From assembly GCA_963692975.2 (NCBI GenBank), contig CAXMMR010000038.1, positions 1 to 64,000 on the forward strand: DNA of 64,000 nt, read 5' to 3'. The stretch is from CAXMMR01 sp963692975. Its GTDB lineage: Bacteria; Pseudomonadota; Alphaproteobacteria; Acetobacterales; Acetobacteraceae. A program made the translations under genes and the position numbers. The stretch's first letter is position 1. Every line of letters begins with the position of its first letter. Positions 34,239 to 44,357 of this stretch are shown here, piece by piece. A model generated the notes under the pieces. It did no database searches. It had not been told where the DNA came from and saw only the letters and a list, made by a program, of their open reading frames with translations.

Positions 34239-34300
34239 GCCTGCGCCCTCCGCATACTCGATCCCCGCGCACCGACCGAGCCGTGTGGCAGGAAGAAGGA

Positions 34301-34355
34301 ATGGATTTTAAAGGCTATGCCTTTAATGGGGTCCAGGGGCAAAGCCCCTGGCCTT
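34301..34355. repeat. Repeat family A, unit 12 (type II)
   Basis: GGATTTTAAAGGCTATGCC, TTTAATGGGGTCCAGGGG and CAAAGCCCCTGGCC, with near-perfect dyads, directly after the livM stop codon on the minus strand. Confidence 0.88.
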
Positions 34356-34360
34356 ACTTT

Positions 34361-35296
34361 CTAGAGCGACGTCCCAAGCCGCTGAGCGACTTCGCCGATG
34401 ATGCCGCGGCGGAACAGCAGGACGCAGGCCATGAAGATCGCGCCCTGGATGACGACGACCCAGGCGCCGAACGGGGCCAGGTAGTATTGCATCGCGACGA
34501 CGATCAGGGCGCCGACGATCGGGCCGAAGATCGTGCCGATGCCGCCGAGCAGCACCATCAGCACGACGAGGCCGGAGGTTGCGGTGCCGACGTCGGACAG
34601 GGTCTCGATGCCCATGACCATTGCCTTGGTGCCGCCGGCGATGGCGGCCAGCGCGGCGGCGATGACGAAGATCACCCACTTGTAGCGTGAGGCCTCGTAG
34701 CCGAGCGAGATGGCGCGCGGCTCGTTCGCGCGAATGGCTTTGACCACCTGGCCAAACGGCGAGTGCACGACGCGGTGGATGAACAGCACGCCGGCAAGGA
34801 AGATGACGGCGACGAGGGCGTACATCGCGGCGTCGCGGGTGAGCGGGAGGCGGCCGAAGAGGGCGCTGCGCGGGATGCCCTGGATGCCATTCTCGCCGCC
34901 GGTGACGGATGTCAGCTGCACCGCGGCGAAGTAGACGATCTGGGCCAAAGCCAGCGTGATCATGGCGAAGTAGATCGCCTGGCGGCGGATCGCGAGCCAG
35001 CCGAAGCCGGCGCCGAGTGCGACGCCGGCGAGGCCGCCGGCGATGATGGCGACCTCCGGGGTCGCGCCCAGGGTCTGCACGAGGTAGCCGGTGACGTAGC
35101 CGCCGAGGCCGAAATAGGCGGCCTGGCCGAGCGAGAGCAGCCCGACCGAGCCCATGAGAAGGTTCGTTCCCATGGCGAACAGGGCGTAGCACATCACCTG
35201 CATCACCACGATCGGATACAGCACGAAGGGCGCGACGAGCACCAGGCCGACGAGGCCGAGGAAGGCGGCGAGCTGGGCCCGGCTGAGGGCGAACAT
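34361..35296 (-). CDS. livM: Branched-chain amino-acid-type ABC transporter permease LivM
   Basis: A 311-residue inner-membrane permease with 8-10 hydrophobic helices. FALGTNLLMG-like text reads FAMGTNLLMGSVGLLSLGQA (about 41-60), and the cytoplasmic EAA-type loop is ANEPRAISLGYEASRYKWVI, which docks the ATPases. The ATG follows the livH stop directly (TAGATG). With LivH, LivF, LivG and a LivK-type binding protein it makes a complete HAAT-family importer. The ligand may be a branched-chain amino acid, amide, urea or other small acid, since the family is broad. Confidence 0.9.
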   Translation of the reverse strand: MFALSRAQLAAFLGLVGLVLVAPFVLYPIVVMQVMCYALFAMGTNLLMGSVGLLSLGQAAYFGLGGYVTGYLVQTLGATPEVAIIAGGLAGVALGAGFGWLAIRRQAIYFAMITLALAQIVYFAAVQLTSVTGGENGIQGIPRSALFGRLPLTRDAAMYALVAVIFLAGVLFIHRVVHSPFGQVVKAIRANEPRAISLGYEASRYKWVIFVIAAALAAIAGGTKAMVMGIETLSDVGTATSGLVVLMVLLGGIGTIFGPIVGALIVVAMQYYLAPFGAWVVVIQGAIFMACVLLFRRGIIGEVAQRLGTSL

Positions 35297-36184
35297 CTAG
35301 ACGGCCTTGCCGAACAGGCCGGCAGGGCGGAGGAGCAGCACGATCGCCATGACGACGAAGACGGCGACCGCGGAGCCGGGCGGGTAGAACACGTCGGTGA
35401 AGCCCTCGATGACGCCGAGGCCGAAGCCGGTGAGGATGGCGCCGCCGATCGAGCCCATGCCGCCGATGACGACGACGGCGAACACGGTGTCGAGCAGCTC
35501 GGCGCCCATGCCGGGATTGACCGAGTAGAGCGGTGCTGCGAGCACGCCGGCGAGGGCCGCGAGCCCGACGCCGAAGGCGAAGGTGAGGCTGATCAGCCGC
35601 GGCACGTTGACGCCGAAGGCCTGCACGAGGCTGGGGTTTTCGGTCGCGGCGCGCAGCAGGGCGCCGAGGCGGGTTCGCTCGATGATCAGCCAGGTGACGA
35701 GGCAGATGACGGAGGCGGCCAGCACGACAAAGCCGCGATAGATCGGCAGGTACATGAAGCCCAGGTTGACGACGCCGGAGAGCAGCGCCGGCGCGTCGTA
35801 GCCGACGCCGGAGACGCCGAAATAGACGGTCATCACGCCTTGCAGCAGCTGGGCGATGCCGAAGGTCAGCAGCAGGCCGTAGAGGATGTCGAGCCTATAG
35901 ACCCGGCTGATCAGCACCCGCTCGAGCAGCAAGCCGAGGCCGCCGACGATCACCGGTGCGACCAGCAGCGCCGGCCAGAAGCCGATGCCGACATAGGTGA
36001 GCAGGCCCCAGGCGACGAAGGCGCCGATCATGAACATCGCGCCGTGGGCGAAGTTGATGATCCGCAGCAGGCCGAAGATGATGGCGAGCCCCATCGACAG
36101 CATGGCGTAGAACGAGCCGTTGATGATGCCGAGCAGCAGCTGACCGAACAGCAGCGGCGCCGGCTTGCCGAAGATCAGCGTCAT
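35297..36184 (-). CDS. livH: Branched-chain amino-acid-type ABC transporter permease LivH
   Basis: A 295-residue permease. GIINGSFYAMLSMGLAIIFG (about 18-37) and FAHGAMFMIGAFVAW (about 46-60) are the standard LivH opening. GMGSIGGAILTGFGLGVIEG, near residue 240, is the conserved C-terminal loop. It begins 12 bases after the binding-protein stop and is directly coupled to livM. It forms the heterodimeric membrane channel with LivM. Confidence 0.92.
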   Translation of the reverse strand: MTLIFGKPAPLLFGQLLLGIINGSFYAMLSMGLAIIFGLLRIINFAHGAMFMIGAFVAWGLLTYVGIGFWPALLVAPVIVGGLGLLLERVLISRVYRLDILYGLLLTFGIAQLLQGVMTVYFGVSGVGYDAPALLSGVVNLGFMYLPIYRGFVVLAASVICLVTWLIIERTRLGALLRAATENPSLVQAFGVNVPRLISLTFAFGVGLAALAGVLAAPLYSVNPGMGAELLDTVFAVVVIGGMGSIGGAILTGFGLGVIEGFTDVFYPPGSAVAVFVVMAIVLLLRPAGLFGKAV

Positions 36185-36196
36185 CGCGCTGCGCCC

Positions 36197-37429
36197 TCAG
36201 GACTTGACGAGCGGGCAGCCCTCGGTCGCCAGCGGGGCGAAGGTCTGCTCGGCCGGGGTCGTGTGCAGCAGCTCGTAATAGTCCCACGGGATGCTGCTCT
36301 GGCCGGGCTTCTTCACCTGGAACAGGTAGGAGGGGCACATGAAGCGGCCGTCCTCGCGGATCGAGCACTGGCCGTAGGCGTCGTCGTCGGTCGGCATCTT
36401 CTTCATCTGGGCGACGATTGCGGCGCCGCTCTTGTTGGCCGCATCGAGGCCGATCGCATCCACCGCCTTCATGAAGTGGGTGACGCCGCTGTAGCAGCCG
36501 GCCTGGGCCATCGAGGGGTAGTTGGTCGGCGACTTGGTCAACACGCGCTTGGTGAAGGCGCGCGTCCGGTCGTTCATGTTCCAGTAGAAGCTCTCGGTGA
36601 GCACGAGACCCTGGGCGATCTCCAGGCCCATGCCGTGGACGTCGTTGAGGTAGATCAGCAGGCCAGCGATCTTCATGCCGCTTTGAGTGATGCCGAACTG
36701 GTGGGCCTGCTTGATCGAGTTGACGGTGTCCTTGCCGGCGTTGGCGAGACCCAGCACCTGGGCGCCGGAGGATTGCGCCTGCACCAGGAAGGAGGAGAAG
36801 TCGGTGGTCTGCGGAAACGGGTAGGCGACGTCGCCGACCACCGTGCCGCCGGCGGCTTTGACGACCGCCGTCGTCTGGTCGCGCAGCAGCTGGCCGAAGG
36901 CGTAGTTGGCGGTGATGAAGAACCAGCTTTTGCCGCCGGCCGCGACCATCGCGCCGCCGGTGGAGTGCGACAGCATGTAGGTGTCGTATGACCAGTGGAT
37001 CGTGTCTTCGTTGCAGTTCGGGCCGGTCAGCGCCGAGGTCGCGGCGTTGGTGTTGATGTAGGCCTTGTCCTTCTCGCGGGCGACGCCGGCGATGGCCAGC
37101 GCGACGGCGGAGTTCGGCACGTCGATCAGCAGGTCGACGCCGCTGTCGAACCACTGCCGGGCGAGGCCGGCGCCGACATCGGCCTTGTTCTGGTGGTCGC
37201 CCTTGATCACGGTGACGTCGTAGCCCTTGGCCGCCGCGCCCCAATCCTCGAGCGCCTGGCGGACGCAGGCGACCGAGGTCTCGCCGCCGACATCGCTGTA
37301 GGTGCCCGAGAAGTCGCTGCAGACGCCGATCGTGAGCGGCTTGCCCGCGGCGCGGGCGCGGCGGACAGGCAGGCCGCTCACGGTCGCGGCCAGCGCGGTG
37401 CCGAGGACCGCGCGACGGTTGACGTTCAT
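36197..37429 (-). CDS. ABC transporter periplasmic substrate-binding protein (LivK-like)
   Basis: A 410-residue type I periplasmic binding protein. NRRAVLGTALAATVSGLPV (4-22) is a twin-arginine-like export signal ending RRARA. The mature part starts KPLTIGVCSDFSGTYSDVGG, typical of the peripla_BP_6 group. This subgroup, with SYDTYMLSHSTGGAMVAAGG, is often found with LivHMGF but binds varied ligands, including aromatic or short-chain acids and amides, so the ligand is unknown. It sits between livF and livH in a five-gene operon. Confidence 0.87.
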   Translation of the reverse strand: MNVNRRAVLGTALAATVSGLPVRRARAAGKPLTIGVCSDFSGTYSDVGGETSVACVRQALEDWGAAAKGYDVTVIKGDHQNKADVGAGLARQWFDSGVDLLIDVPNSAVALAIAGVAREKDKAYINTNAATSALTGPNCNEDTIHWSYDTYMLSHSTGGAMVAAGGKSWFFITANYAFGQLLRDQTTAVVKAAGGTVVGDVAYPFPQTTDFSSFLVQAQSSGAQVLGLANAGKDTVNSIKQAHQFGITQSGMKIAGLLIYLNDVHGMGLEIAQGLVLTESFYWNMNDRTRAFTKRVLTKSPTNYPSMAQAGCYSGVTHFMKAVDAIGLDAANKSGAAIVAQMKKMPTDDDAYGQCSIREDGRFMCPSYLFQVKKPGQSSIPWDYYELLHTTPAEQTFAPLATEGCPLVKS

Positions 37430-37468
37430 GTCGTTACACTCCCGTTTTCTCGTGGATCTTGGCGGCGA

Positions 37469-38153
37469 TCAGACGCCGAGCCTCCGGTGCAGCTCGTCAA
37501 GCCGGCCCTGCAGTTGCCCGGCCGGTATCATGTCGACGATCTTGCCGTGCTCGACGATGAAGTGGCGGTCGGCGAGCTTGGCGGCGAAGCGGAAGTTCTG
37601 CTCCACCAGCAGCACGGTGAAGCCGCGCGCCTTGATCTCGGCGATCATCAGGCCGATCTGCTGCACGATCACCGGCGCCAGGCCTTCGGTCGGCTCGTCG
37701 AGCAGCAGCAGCTTGGCGCCGGTGCGCAGGATGCGCGCGATCGCCAGCATCTGCTGCTCGCCGCCGGACAGCTTCGTGCCCGGACTTGCAGCGCGCTCCT
37801 TGAGGTTTGGGAACAGGACGTAGATTTCCTGGAGTGTCATGCCGCCAGGGGCGACGACCGGCGGCAGCATCAGGTTCTCGCTGACGCTCAGCCCGGCGAA
37901 GATGCCGCGATCCTCCGGGCAGAAGCCGATGCCGCGGCGGCCGATCTTGTCCGGCCGGGCCCGGATAAGCTCGTCGCCGTGCAGCCGGATGCTGCCCTCG
38001 CGCCTGGGCACCAGGCCCATGATCGCCTTGAGCGCGGTGGTCTTGCCGGCGCCGTTGCGGCCGAGCAGGGTCACGACCTCACCGTCCTGGACGTCGAACT
38101 CGAGCCCGTGCAGGACGTGGCTCTCCTCGTACCAGGCGTTCAGGCCCGTGACC

Positions 38154-38161
<8 letters not shown>
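37469..38161 (-). CDS. livF: ABC transporter ATP-binding protein LivF
   Basis: A 230-residue ABC ATPase. It has Walker A GRNGAGKTT, signature KLSGGEQQMLAIARIL, Walker B LLLLDEPTEGLAP and switch His in TVLLVEQN. GFCPEDRGIFAGLSVSENL is characteristic of LivF. The ATG at 38161 overlaps the end of livG; an in-frame ATG at 38176 gives five more residues. It energises the LivHM permease as a heterodimer with LivG. Confidence 0.92.
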
Positions 38162-38936
<775 letters not shown>

Positions 38937-39006
38937 TCGGTTCGTTCCACCCAGCACGCTTTTTCCATGCCATCGCACGAAGCCTGATGACGCGCAATGG
39001 AGGGAA

Positions 39007-39085
39007 GGAAGGCCAGAGGCTCTGCCTCTGGACTCCGTTACGCGCCAGCGTGCATGCGCATGACGGCCTGAGGCCCCAGACCCCC
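39007..39085. repeat. Repeat family A, unit 13 (type I with CGTTACGCGC insert)
   Basis: GGAAGGCCAGAGGCTCTGCC, then a CGTTACGCGCCAGCGTGCAT dyad, then GGCCTGAGGCCCCAGACCCC. The same insert occurs at 8.07 kb and 48.41 kb. Confidence 0.85.
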
Positions 39086-39130
39086 AATCGTTGGAGTTAA
39101 AGCCTCTCTGCGTTCCTGCTTGGCGAAGCC

Positions 39131-39379
39131 GAGGCGAAATACCGCAAGATGCGGAGGACGGCCGGCGGGGGAGCGGTTGAGGCAGTTCGCCCCATTCTCC
39201 CGGCATTTATCATTGTATTACAATGAGTTACGGAAATCTTGCCTATAGGCAAGATTTTCGGCATCCCGCCGGGAAGCTTGTCTCAGACAATTCCTAGCAC
39301 GATCAGGACGCCGTCCCACTCGTGACGGGGTCTGGGGCCGCGGGCCCCAGCGGAGTCCAGAGGCAGAGCCTCTGGCCTA
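39131..39379 (+). repeat. Repeat family C, copy 3 (~249 bp)
   Basis: GAGGCGAAATACCGCAAGAT opens it. An A/T tract follows (TTATCATTGTATTACAATGA), then a 30-bp near-perfect dyad with core AATCTTGCC-TATA-GGCAAGATT (39231-39260). CCTAGCACGATCAGGACGCC and GTCCCACTCGTGACGGGG come next, and a type I A-unit closes it. It aligns end to end with copy 2. Confidence 0.8.
39326..39379. repeat. Repeat family A, unit 14 (type I, inside family C copy 3)
   Basis: GGGGTCTGGGGCCGCGGGCC, CCAGCGGAGTCCAGAGGCAG and AGCCTCTGGCC; its right end is nine bases from the ABC-2 permease stop codon. Confidence 0.85.
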
Positions 39380-39388
39380 CTTCGCCAC

Positions 39389-40150
39389 TCAGCGCTTCAG
39401 ACGATAGCCGGTTTTGAAGATCCACCAGATGACGGCGAGGCAGGCCAGCATGAAGGCCAGCGTCATGGCGAGGCTGGCGCCGACGGCGATGTCGGAGACG
39501 CCGAAGAAGCTCCAGCGGAAGCCGCTGATCAGGTAGACCACCGGGTTGAACAGCGTGACGGTTTGCCAGAGCGGCGGCAGCATGGTGATCGAGTAGAAGC
39601 TGCCGCCGAGGAAGGTCAGGGGGGTGACGATCAGCAGCGGCACGAGGCTCAGCTTCTCGAAATTGTCGGCCCAGATGCCGATGATGAAGCCGAACAGGCT
39701 GAAGGTGAGCGCGGTCAGGACCAGGAAGGCGGCCATCCAGAGCGGATGCAGGATGCCGAAGGGGACGAACAATCGTGCCGTCGCCAGGATGATCAGGCCG
39801 AGCAGGATCGACTTGCTGGCCGCGGCGCCGACATAGCCGAGCACGATCTCGAACGGCGAGATGGGCGCCGAGAGCAGCTCGTAGATCGTGCCGACGAATT
39901 TCGGGAAGTAGATGCCGAACGAGGCGTTGGCGATGCTCTGCGTCAGCAGCGACAGCATGATGAGGCCGGGGACGATGAAGGCGCCGTAGCGCACGCCGTT
40001 GATGGCGCCGAGATGGGAGCCCATGGCGGCGCCGAAGACGACGAAGTAGAGCGAGGTGGCGATCACCGGCGAGACGATGCTTTGCAGCAGCGTCCGCCAG
40101 GTTCGGCTCATCTCGAACCGGTAGATCGCGCGGATGGCGTAGACGTTCAT
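39389..40150 (-). CDS. ABC-2 type transporter permease
   Basis: A 253-residue membrane protein with six hydrophobic helices, starting MNVYAIRAIYRFEMSRTWRT. FGAAMGSHLGAINGVRYGAF and FVVGYVGAA-like segment FEIVLGYVGAAASKS match the NodJ/YadH ABC-2 permease group. Its ATPase partner begins 14 bases upstream. Such pairs export polyketide-like, lipid or polysaccharide material; the substrate is unknown. Confidence 0.9.
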   Translation of the reverse strand: MNVYAIRAIYRFEMSRTWRTLLQSIVSPVIATSLYFVVFGAAMGSHLGAINGVRYGAFIVPGLIMLSLLTQSIANASFGIYFPKFVGTIYELLSAPISPFEIVLGYVGAAASKSILLGLIILATARLFVPFGILHPLWMAAFLVLTALTFSLFGFIIGIWADNFEKLSLVPLLIVTPLTFLGGSFYSITMLPPLWQTVTLFNPVVYLISGFRWSFFGVSDIAVGASLAMTLAFMLACLAVIWWIFKTGYRLKR

Positions 40151-40163
40151 GACGGGCGCCGCG

Positions 40164-41141
<978 letters not shown>

Positions 41142-41297
41142 TATGCGGTGGGTTCGCTTGAGAATGGCGTTCTATCGGACGGGTCGAGCCGGTCGCCTCT
41201 ATCGCGTCGACGGCCGCGCCGCAATCGTGGTGGGCCGCGGCTCGACGCGCCTGGACGCGCGGCGCAGGATGCAGCCCTGCAAGCGAGGACGGGGACA

Positions 41298-42128
41298 ATG
41301 CCACGGCAAGCGGCGAACCGGAACATCGACGAGCTCGGCGAGGATGTCGAGCTGCTGCAGCGCGACGGCATCGTCGGGCGTCGCGGCGCCTTCGCCCGGG
41401 ACTGGGCGGAGCGGCTGCGGGCGGACATGATGGCGGCCTTCTGGCCCGCGATCCAGCGGCCGGGCGGGGCGATCGGCCGCGGGCCGCGGCGCTGGTATGT
41501 CGAGCTGCATCCCGAGGCTTTGCGCGGCTTCGTCGAGCTGGTGACGCACCCTTGGGTGAGCGGAATGTGCGAGCGCGTGCTCGGGCCGGACTGGCAGGTC
41601 GTCGAGGTCGGCTTCGACACGCCTTTCGAGGGGGCGACGGACCAGCCCTGGCACCGTGACTTCCCCGCGCCGCCGGAGAGCTACGACGGCCATCGCATCA
41701 CCTCGCTCGCGTTCAACCTCACCGGCGTCGACGTCGCCGAGGCCATGGGGCCGTTCGAGGTCGCGCCCGGCACGCAGTGGGATGACGGGCGCGGCTGGAA
41801 CCACGAGATGTTCCCCAATGCGAGCCTGTGGCCGCGCTTCGCCGAGCGGGCGGTGCGCAAGTATCCGCGCCTGGGCGACATCTCCTGCCGCTCGGCGCTG
41901 ACGATGCATCGCGGCACGCAGCACGTCTCGCAGGTGCCGCGCCCGGCGCTCGTGCTCGGCGTCGACGCGCCGGGGGCGGGGCATGCGGCGCTGCACGACA
42001 TGATGGTGACGCGCGCCTTTCATGATGCGCTTCCCGAGGCGACGCGGGCGCATCTGCATTGCCGGGTGGTCGATGCGCTGGAGCCGATCACGCAGAAGCA
42101 CGACATCGAAGGGCTGGTGATGGGCTGA
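41298..42128 (+). CDS. Phytanoyl-CoA dioxygenase (PhyH)-family Fe(II)/2-oxoglutarate oxygenase-like protein
   Basis: A 276-residue protein of the double-stranded beta-helix oxygenase superfamily. The iron triad candidates are H119 and D121 (WHRDFPAPPE) and a distal histidine, H204 or H209, in TMHRGTQHVSQVPRPALVLG. GPFEVAPGTQWDDGRGW is the usual core strand region of PhyH proteins. Substrate is unknown. It begins at ATG 41298 after GAGGACGGGGAC, and the next gene starts five bases after its stop, so the two likely act together. Confidence 0.75.
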   Translation: MPRQAANRNIDELGEDVELLQRDGIVGRRGAFARDWAERLRADMMAAFWPAIQRPGGAIGRGPRRWYVELHPEALRGFVELVTHPWVSGMCERVLGPDWQVVEVGFDTPFEGATDQPWHRDFPAPPESYDGHRITSLAFNLTGVDVAEAMGPFEVAPGTQWDDGRGWNHEMFPNASLWPRFAERAVRKYPRLGDISCRSALTMHRGTQHVSQVPRPALVLGVDAPGAGHAALHDMMVTRAFHDALPEATRAHLHCRVVDALEPITQKHDIEGLVMG

Positions 42129-42133
42129 AGCCG

Positions 42134-43231
42134 ATGAAGGCCGCGGCCGCAGCCTGCCTGATGACGGCACTTTCCGCCAACGCGGTTGCGGCGCCGAATA
42201 GCCAAGCGCCGGGCGAGCCGGTGCAGCATGAGTTCGTCATCAGCGGCTTTGTCACCGAGCACGGCGCGGTGCTGCCCGAGGCGCGCATCGTCTACGGCAC
42301 CTACGGCGCGCTCGACGCGGCGGGCGACAACGCGGTGCTGCTGCCATCGCACTTCATGGCCGACATGCATGGCTATGAGTGGCTAGTGGGGCCCGGGAAG
42401 GCGCTCGACCCGACCAAGCTGTTCATCGTGACCAGCGAGCTGTTCGGCAACGGCCGCTCCTCCTCGCCGAGCAACACGCCCGAGCCGTTCCACGGGCCGC
42501 GCTTTCCGCTGATGACGATCCGCGACAACGTCAACGCCGTGTATCGGCTGCTGACCGAGGCGCTGCACGTGCGGCATTTGCGGGCAGTGATCGGCTTCAG
42601 CATGGGCGCCCAGCAGGCGCTGCAATGGGCGGTCAGCTACCCCGACTTCATGGACCGCATCGTCGCGACCTCCGGCACCGCCAAGACCTACGGGCACGGC
42701 ATCGTTCGCCTCGAGGGCCAGATCGCCGCGCTGACCGCGGACCCGGCCTTCGACGGCGGCAACTACAAGACGGAGCCGACCGTCGGCATCGCCGCGACGT
42801 CGTTGGTCTGGCTCGGTTGGCTGTACTCGCAGGAATGGTGGCGGCGCGAGCTGTGGCGGGCCGACAACCCGCCCGGCGCGACGCTGCAGCAGGCGATCGA
42901 CCATTACGTGGCCGAGTTCTTCGCCGGCAACGACGCCAACGACCTGATCCTGCAGATGCACACTTGGGAAAGCAACGACGTTGGCGCCACCGGCGCCTTT
43001 CACGGCGACGTCGAGGCGGCGCTGCGCTCGATCAAGGCGCCGGTGCTCTATATGCCGTCCGCCACCGATTTGTACTTTCCGCTCGAGGATGCGCAGTACG
43101 AGGCGGCGTTCATTCCGCATTGCGACCTGATGCCGATCCCGTCACTGTGGGGCCATCCCGCCGGCGCCGGCGCCAGCCCGGCGGACGCTACGTTTCTGAA
43201 CCAGCATATCGCGGCGTTTATGAGCAAGTAA
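42134..43231 (+). CDS. Alpha/beta hydrolase, homoserine-O-acetyltransferase (MetX)-like
   Basis: A 365-residue alpha/beta-fold protein. Residues 1-20 (MKAAAAACLMTALSANAVAA) look like a signal peptide, unusual for MetX itself. The nucleophile is S156 in VIGFSMGAQQA. The acid is in MPSATDLYFPLED and the histidine in SLWGHPAGAG, in the MetX order. FVTEHGAVLPEARIVYGTYG and ALDPTKLFIVTSELFGNGRS are typical of the MetX-like group that is not involved in methionine synthesis. Export plus coupling to the PhyH-like gene suggests an esterase or acyltransferase acting in the periplasm, but the substrate is unknown. Confidence 0.8.
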   Translation: MKAAAAACLMTALSANAVAAPNSQAPGEPVQHEFVISGFVTEHGAVLPEARIVYGTYGALDAAGDNAVLLPSHFMADMHGYEWLVGPGKALDPTKLFIVTSELFGNGRSSSPSNTPEPFHGPRFPLMTIRDNVNAVYRLLTEALHVRHLRAVIGFSMGAQQALQWAVSYPDFMDRIVATSGTAKTYGHGIVRLEGQIAALTADPAFDGGNYKTEPTVGIAATSLVWLGWLYSQEWWRRELWRADNPPGATLQQAIDHYVAEFFAGNDANDLILQMHTWESNDVGATGAFHGDVEAALRSIKAPVLYMPSATDLYFPLEDAQYEAAFIPHCDLMPIPSLWGHPAGAGASPADATFLNQHIAAFMSK

Positions 43232-43281
43232 GGCCAGGGCTCTGCCCTGGACCCGCTGGGGCCCGCGGCCCCAGACCCCAT
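43231..43281. repeat. Repeat family A, unit 15 (type I)
   Basis: GGCCAGGGCTCTGCCCTGGACC and CTGGGGCCCGCGGCCCCAG abut the hydrolase stop codon. With the TTTGGCGAAGCCATT linker (43312-43326) and unit A16 it forms a 202-bp composite like that at 48.4-48.6 kb. Confidence 0.88.
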
Positions 43282-43377
43282 TCGTTTGGAGCGCGCGACC
43301 CATCTTTCTTCTTTGGCGAAGCCATTCAAATCCTGCTTCCCACAGCATTGATCTAAGCATGGGAACACGGACAAGGA

Positions 43378-43432
43378 ATGGATTTTAAAGGCTTCGCCTT
43401 TAATGGGGTCCAGGGGCAAAGCCCCTGGCCTT
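43378..43432. repeat. Repeat family A, unit 16 (type II)
   Basis: GGATTTTAAAGGCTTCGCC, TTTAATGGGGTCCAGGGG and CAAAGCCCCTGGCC, a sharp two-dyad unit ending 28 bases before the next start codon. Confidence 0.9.
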
Positions 43433-43459
43433 TCTTTTGATCAAAAAACGGGAGGCAAC

Positions 43460-44233
43460 ATGGACGAGTATTTTTCACTGGCTGGGCGGGTAGCGTTGGT
43501 AACCGGCGGTTCGCGCGGCATTGGGGCGATGATTGCCGAGGGGTTTCTCAAGGCCGGTGCGGCCAAGGTTTACATTACGGCGCGCAAGGCGGAGGCGTGC
43601 CGGGAGGCGGCGGAGCGGTTGTCGGCGTTTGGCACCTGCATCGCGCTGCCGGGCGACGTTTCGGGGGCGTCGGGGGCGCGGGCGATGGCCGAGCAGTTCC
43701 TGCGGCTTGAGGATGGGCTCGACATTCTGGTGAACAATGCCGGGGCGGCGTGGGGGGCGCCGTTCGACGAGTTTCCCGAGAGCGGCTGGGACAAGGTGAT
43801 CGACCTCAACCTCAAGACGCCGCTGTTCCTCACTCAGGCGCTGCATGGGGCGCTGAAGCTGCGGGCGACGCAGGGCAAGCCGAGCAAGGTGATCAACATT
43901 GCCAGCATCGACGGCGTCTCGGTCAACATGCAGGAGACGTATTCGTATGCGGCCAGCAAGGCGGGGTTGATCCATCTGACCAAGCGGATGGCGCTGCGGT
44001 TGATCGAGGACGACATCGTCGTCAACGCGATCGCGCCGGGTGCTTTCGCCAGCGACATGAACCGTGATGCGCGGGACCATGCCGACGAGGTGTCGCAGCG
44101 CATTCCGTCGCGCCGGATCGGCGGCAAGGAGGACATGGCGGGGAGCGCGGTGTATTTGGCGTCGCGGGCGGGGGACTACGTCGTCGGCGGGACGCTGGTG
44201 GTGGATGGCGGCATGGCTTGGAAGCGGGGGTGA
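43460..44233 (+). CDS. Short-chain dehydrogenase/reductase (SDR)
   Basis: A 257-residue classical SDR. VTGGSRGIGAMIAEGF (about 14-29) is the cofactor loop, ITARKAEACREAAERL suggests NADP(H), and NNAGAAWG follows. The catalytic Ser and Tyr-Lys pair lie in INIASIDG and YSYAASKAG. SAVYLASRAGDYVVGGTLVV DGG is the usual C-terminal strand. GGAGG lies six bases before ATG 43460. Many SDRs with this wording (RhlG-like) reduce beta-ketoacyl or sugar substrates; the role here is open. Repeat element B4 follows its stop. Confidence 0.9.
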   Translation: MDEYFSLAGRVALVTGGSRGIGAMIAEGFLKAGAAKVYITARKAEACREAAERLSAFGTCIALPGDVSGASGARAMAEQFLRLEDGLDILVNNAGAAWGAPFDEFPESGWDKVIDLNLKTPLFLTQALHGALKLRATQGKPSKVINIASIDGVSVNMQETYSYAASKAGLIHLTKRMALRLIEDDIVVNAIAPGAFASDMNRDARDHADEVSQRIPSRRIGGKEDMAGSAVYLASRAGDYVVGGTLVVDGGMAWKRG

Positions 44234-44242
44234 GGAAGGAAG

Positions 44243-44357
44243 CGGTTCTTTTTTGAAAAAAAGAACCAAAAAACTTTTGCTCGATAACGCCATTGGCGGC
44301 CGGGTGTATTGCTAAACGGATAAAAGTTTTTTGCTTCTTTTTTTCAAAAAAGAAGCC
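44243..44357. repeat. Repeat family B, copy 3 (A/T double-hairpin element)
   Basis: GGTTCTTTTTTGAAAAAAAG, AACCAAAAAACTTTTGCTC, then TAAAAGTTTTTTGCTTC and TTTTTTTCAAAAAAGAAG. It lies between convergent genes and its right hairpin contains the stop codon of the FAD protein on the minus strand, so it likely terminates both transcripts. Confidence 0.85.

Larger units (their letters stand above)
38937..39388. other. Intergenic region made of repeat elements
   Basis: No gene is visible in these 452 bases. A-unit 13, a GCTTGGCGAAGCC linker, and family C copy 3 with A-unit 14 fill almost all of it. The livG promoter must lie at the left end (38940-39005), where I see no clear motif. Confidence 0.7.

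Noticed and set aside
34763..36991. A 742-codon open frame on the plus strand
   Set aside because: It is antisense to livM, livH and the binding-protein gene. The product is a low-complexity Glu/Asp/His-rich string typical of the opposite strand of GC-rich membrane-protein genes.
39131..39160. GCGAAATACCGCAAGATGCGG resembles sequence found near lacZ in cloning vectors
   Set aside because: The match is short, occurs in both long family C copies with other differences, and flanking sequence has no vector content. It is most likely coincidence.
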